Positions 63,120 through 64,000 of a DNA stretch of 64,000 nt are shown one piece after another. This stretch comes from a virus: IMG/VR virus record IMGVR_UViG_3300028840_003497, positions 1 to 64,000 of that record. One strand, given 5' to 3'. The number at the start of each line of letters is the position of its first letter. Positions within the stretch are counted from its first letter, which is position 1. Under the pieces are notes generated by a model. It made no database searches. It was not told the DNA's origin and was given only the letters and a program-made list of their open reading frames with translations. The translations under genes and the position numbers were made by a program.

Positions 63120-63405
63120 CTTTCGCCATCGGAACCTCGATGCCGCGCTTCACGCACTCACGCCTACTCTCACTATCGAACATAAGCTGCTCCCCTCTCC
63201 GCGTGACAATGATCGGCTCGCCCTCCGGGAACTGGTCGCCTAAGTTGCGGAGGATCTCCCCGACAATCTTCACGCCTCCCAGCCAGTAGACGTCCGTGTC
63301 CGGATCGTAGTTGAGGCCCCCGTCCCGAACCTCCATTATGCGCTCACGCGCAGCCTCATCGACCATCTCCCCGTACAGTGCGTCGAACTTGGTTCTCTTT
63401 GCCAC
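63112..63405 (-). CDS. Protein of unknown function
   Basis: 97 residues from a GTG at 63405, five bases after GGAGG. Basic start (AKRTKFDALYGEMVDEAARE), then DTDVYWLGGVKIVGEILRNL and EGEPIIVTRRGEQLMFDSES. A small alpha/beta fold is likely. Nothing recognised. Confidence 0.6.
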   Translation of the reverse strand: MAKRTKFDALYGEMVDEAARERIMEVRDGGLNYDPDTDVYWLGGVKIVGEILRNLGDQFPEGEPIIVTRRGEQLMFDSESRRECVKRGIEVPMAKDG

Positions 63406-63414
63406 AGTGTCCTC

Positions 63415-63735
63415 CTACCTGCGCCACCCGGCGCGATGGGCTGTGACGATTATCTCGCACAGCTCTCTTGCCGCGTCCCCGGTGAGCGCGGTGATGTTCT
63501 CTTCGCTCGAATGAAAGACGTCCTCGTGTGCGCCCTCGTCGGACACCGCGAAAAACCAGTCGCCAATCAGCGTCGCCCCGCACGACTCACACTCTCCATC
63601 GGGACCTTCATTCTCATGGCCGCACTCGTCGCAGGGGTGGTGCCCCATGCTCTCAACGTGAGCCAGGTACTTGTCTTCGGTAGTGAACGAGCAGTCGTCG
63701 TTCAAGTCCCCGTTCCATTTAAAATCAGTCGCCAT
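63415..63735 (-). CDS. Zinc-ribbon protein of unknown function
   Basis: 106 residues behind AGGAGGG. PCDECGHENEGPDGECESCG is a complete four-Cys ribbon; LIGDWFFAVSDEGAHEDVFH and a C-terminal helix follow. No family recognised. Confidence 0.65.
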   Translation of the reverse strand: MATDFKWNGDLNDDCSFTTEDKYLAHVESMGHHPCDECGHENEGPDGECESCGATLIGDWFFAVSDEGAHEDVFHSSEENITALTGDAARELCEIIVTAHRAGWRR

Positions 63736-63744
63736 CCAGCCCTC

Positions 63745-63975
63745 CTAGTCGTCTGCTATTGCCTTATCGACATCCCATCTCAGTAACCAGCATCTGCTCA
63801 TCATGAAATCGGCTGCGTCCACTCGCTCACGACCATAGAGTTCACTAATAGAATCGCCAATGATCTCACAAGCCTCTGCGAGAGTGTCCCTGGTGATATC
63901 TCTATCGCACGTCGGGCGCTCTGGACAAACGGGACACTGGACTTTTTCCGGCACCTGTGAACACTCTGGAAACAC
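63745..63975 (-). CDS. Small Cys-containing protein of unknown function
   Basis: 76 residues from a GTG at 63975, seven bases after GGAGG; the open frame reaches the window edge, so an upstream start cannot be excluded. QCPVCPERPTCDRDITRDTL has three Cys; a helical part follows (LAEACEIIGDSISELYGRER). Nothing recognised. Confidence 0.55.
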   Translation of the reverse strand: MFPECSQVPEKVQCPVCPERPTCDRDITRDTLAEACEIIGDSISELYGRERVDAADFMMSRCWLLRWDVDKAIADD

Positions 63976-64000
63976 CCTATCCCCTCCGACTACCGTCAAC

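Noticed and set aside
1-64000. CRISPR array, insertion sequence or attachment site
   Set aside because: No regularly spaced direct repeats, no transposase, and no integrase or duplicated tRNA end was seen.

Overview
The window is part of a large tailed double-stranded DNA phage with a contractile tail (myovirus morphology) and a T4-like virion plan. The evidence is a tail sheath protein, two gp19-like tail tube proteins, a gp23-like major capsid protein, a gp21-like prohead protease, a gp20-like portal and a two-domain large terminase. Shine-Dalgarno sites of the GGAGG type precede most genes, so the host is a bacterium. An amidase endolysin is present, but nothing in the sequence names the host. 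The right edge cuts no gene for certain; the left edge cuts the tape measure gene.

Almost every gene lies on the minus strand, so the window reads from 64000 down to 1. 63975-52091: about twenty small, often overlapping genes of unknown role, many with zinc ribbons, plus a DUF1643 protein, a DUF5662 protein, a DEDD exonuclease, a PD-(D/E)XK nuclease and a SNF2-type helicase with an intein. 52122-34313: packaging and head genes (probable small terminase, large terminase with an intein in its P-loop, portal with two inteins, core/scaffold proteins, protease-scaffold fusion, capsid protein followed by an intrinsic terminator, then neck and connector candidates). 34300-25221: fibre-like and small virion proteins that share exchangeable modules. 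25211-17998: tail completion candidates, sheath and two tube proteins. 17988-5496: a cassette of about seventeen mostly small proteins that begin with a common leader of the type M-R-x-L-I-E, with a lysis group (endolysin, holin-like protein) embedded in it and two ADP-ribosyltransferase-like proteins near its end. 5440-3256: 18 tRNA genes or tRNA-like genes with an HNH endonuclease between them. 3130-2436: the only plus-strand genes, each behind a hairpin. 2296-1: a ribbon-helix-helix protein, the tail assembly chaperone with a programmed -1 frameshift, and the tape measure protein.

The strongest unexplained signals are these. (1) A palindrome, consensus GCGAACTTGAGTTCGC, occurs at least 12 times, mostly in the short gaps between genes; it resembles a dispersed operator set. 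(2) The shared-leader cassette looks like a large set of internal head proteins that are targeted to the prohead, trimmed by the protease and injected, as with T4 Alt and IP proteins. (3) Four inteins sit in three essential genes, two of them in one portal. (4) Some tRNAs have unusual architecture: an Arg(UCU)-like tRNA without a D arm and an Asn(GUU) tRNA with a long variable arm. All functional assignments rest on motifs read by eye; no database search was possible.
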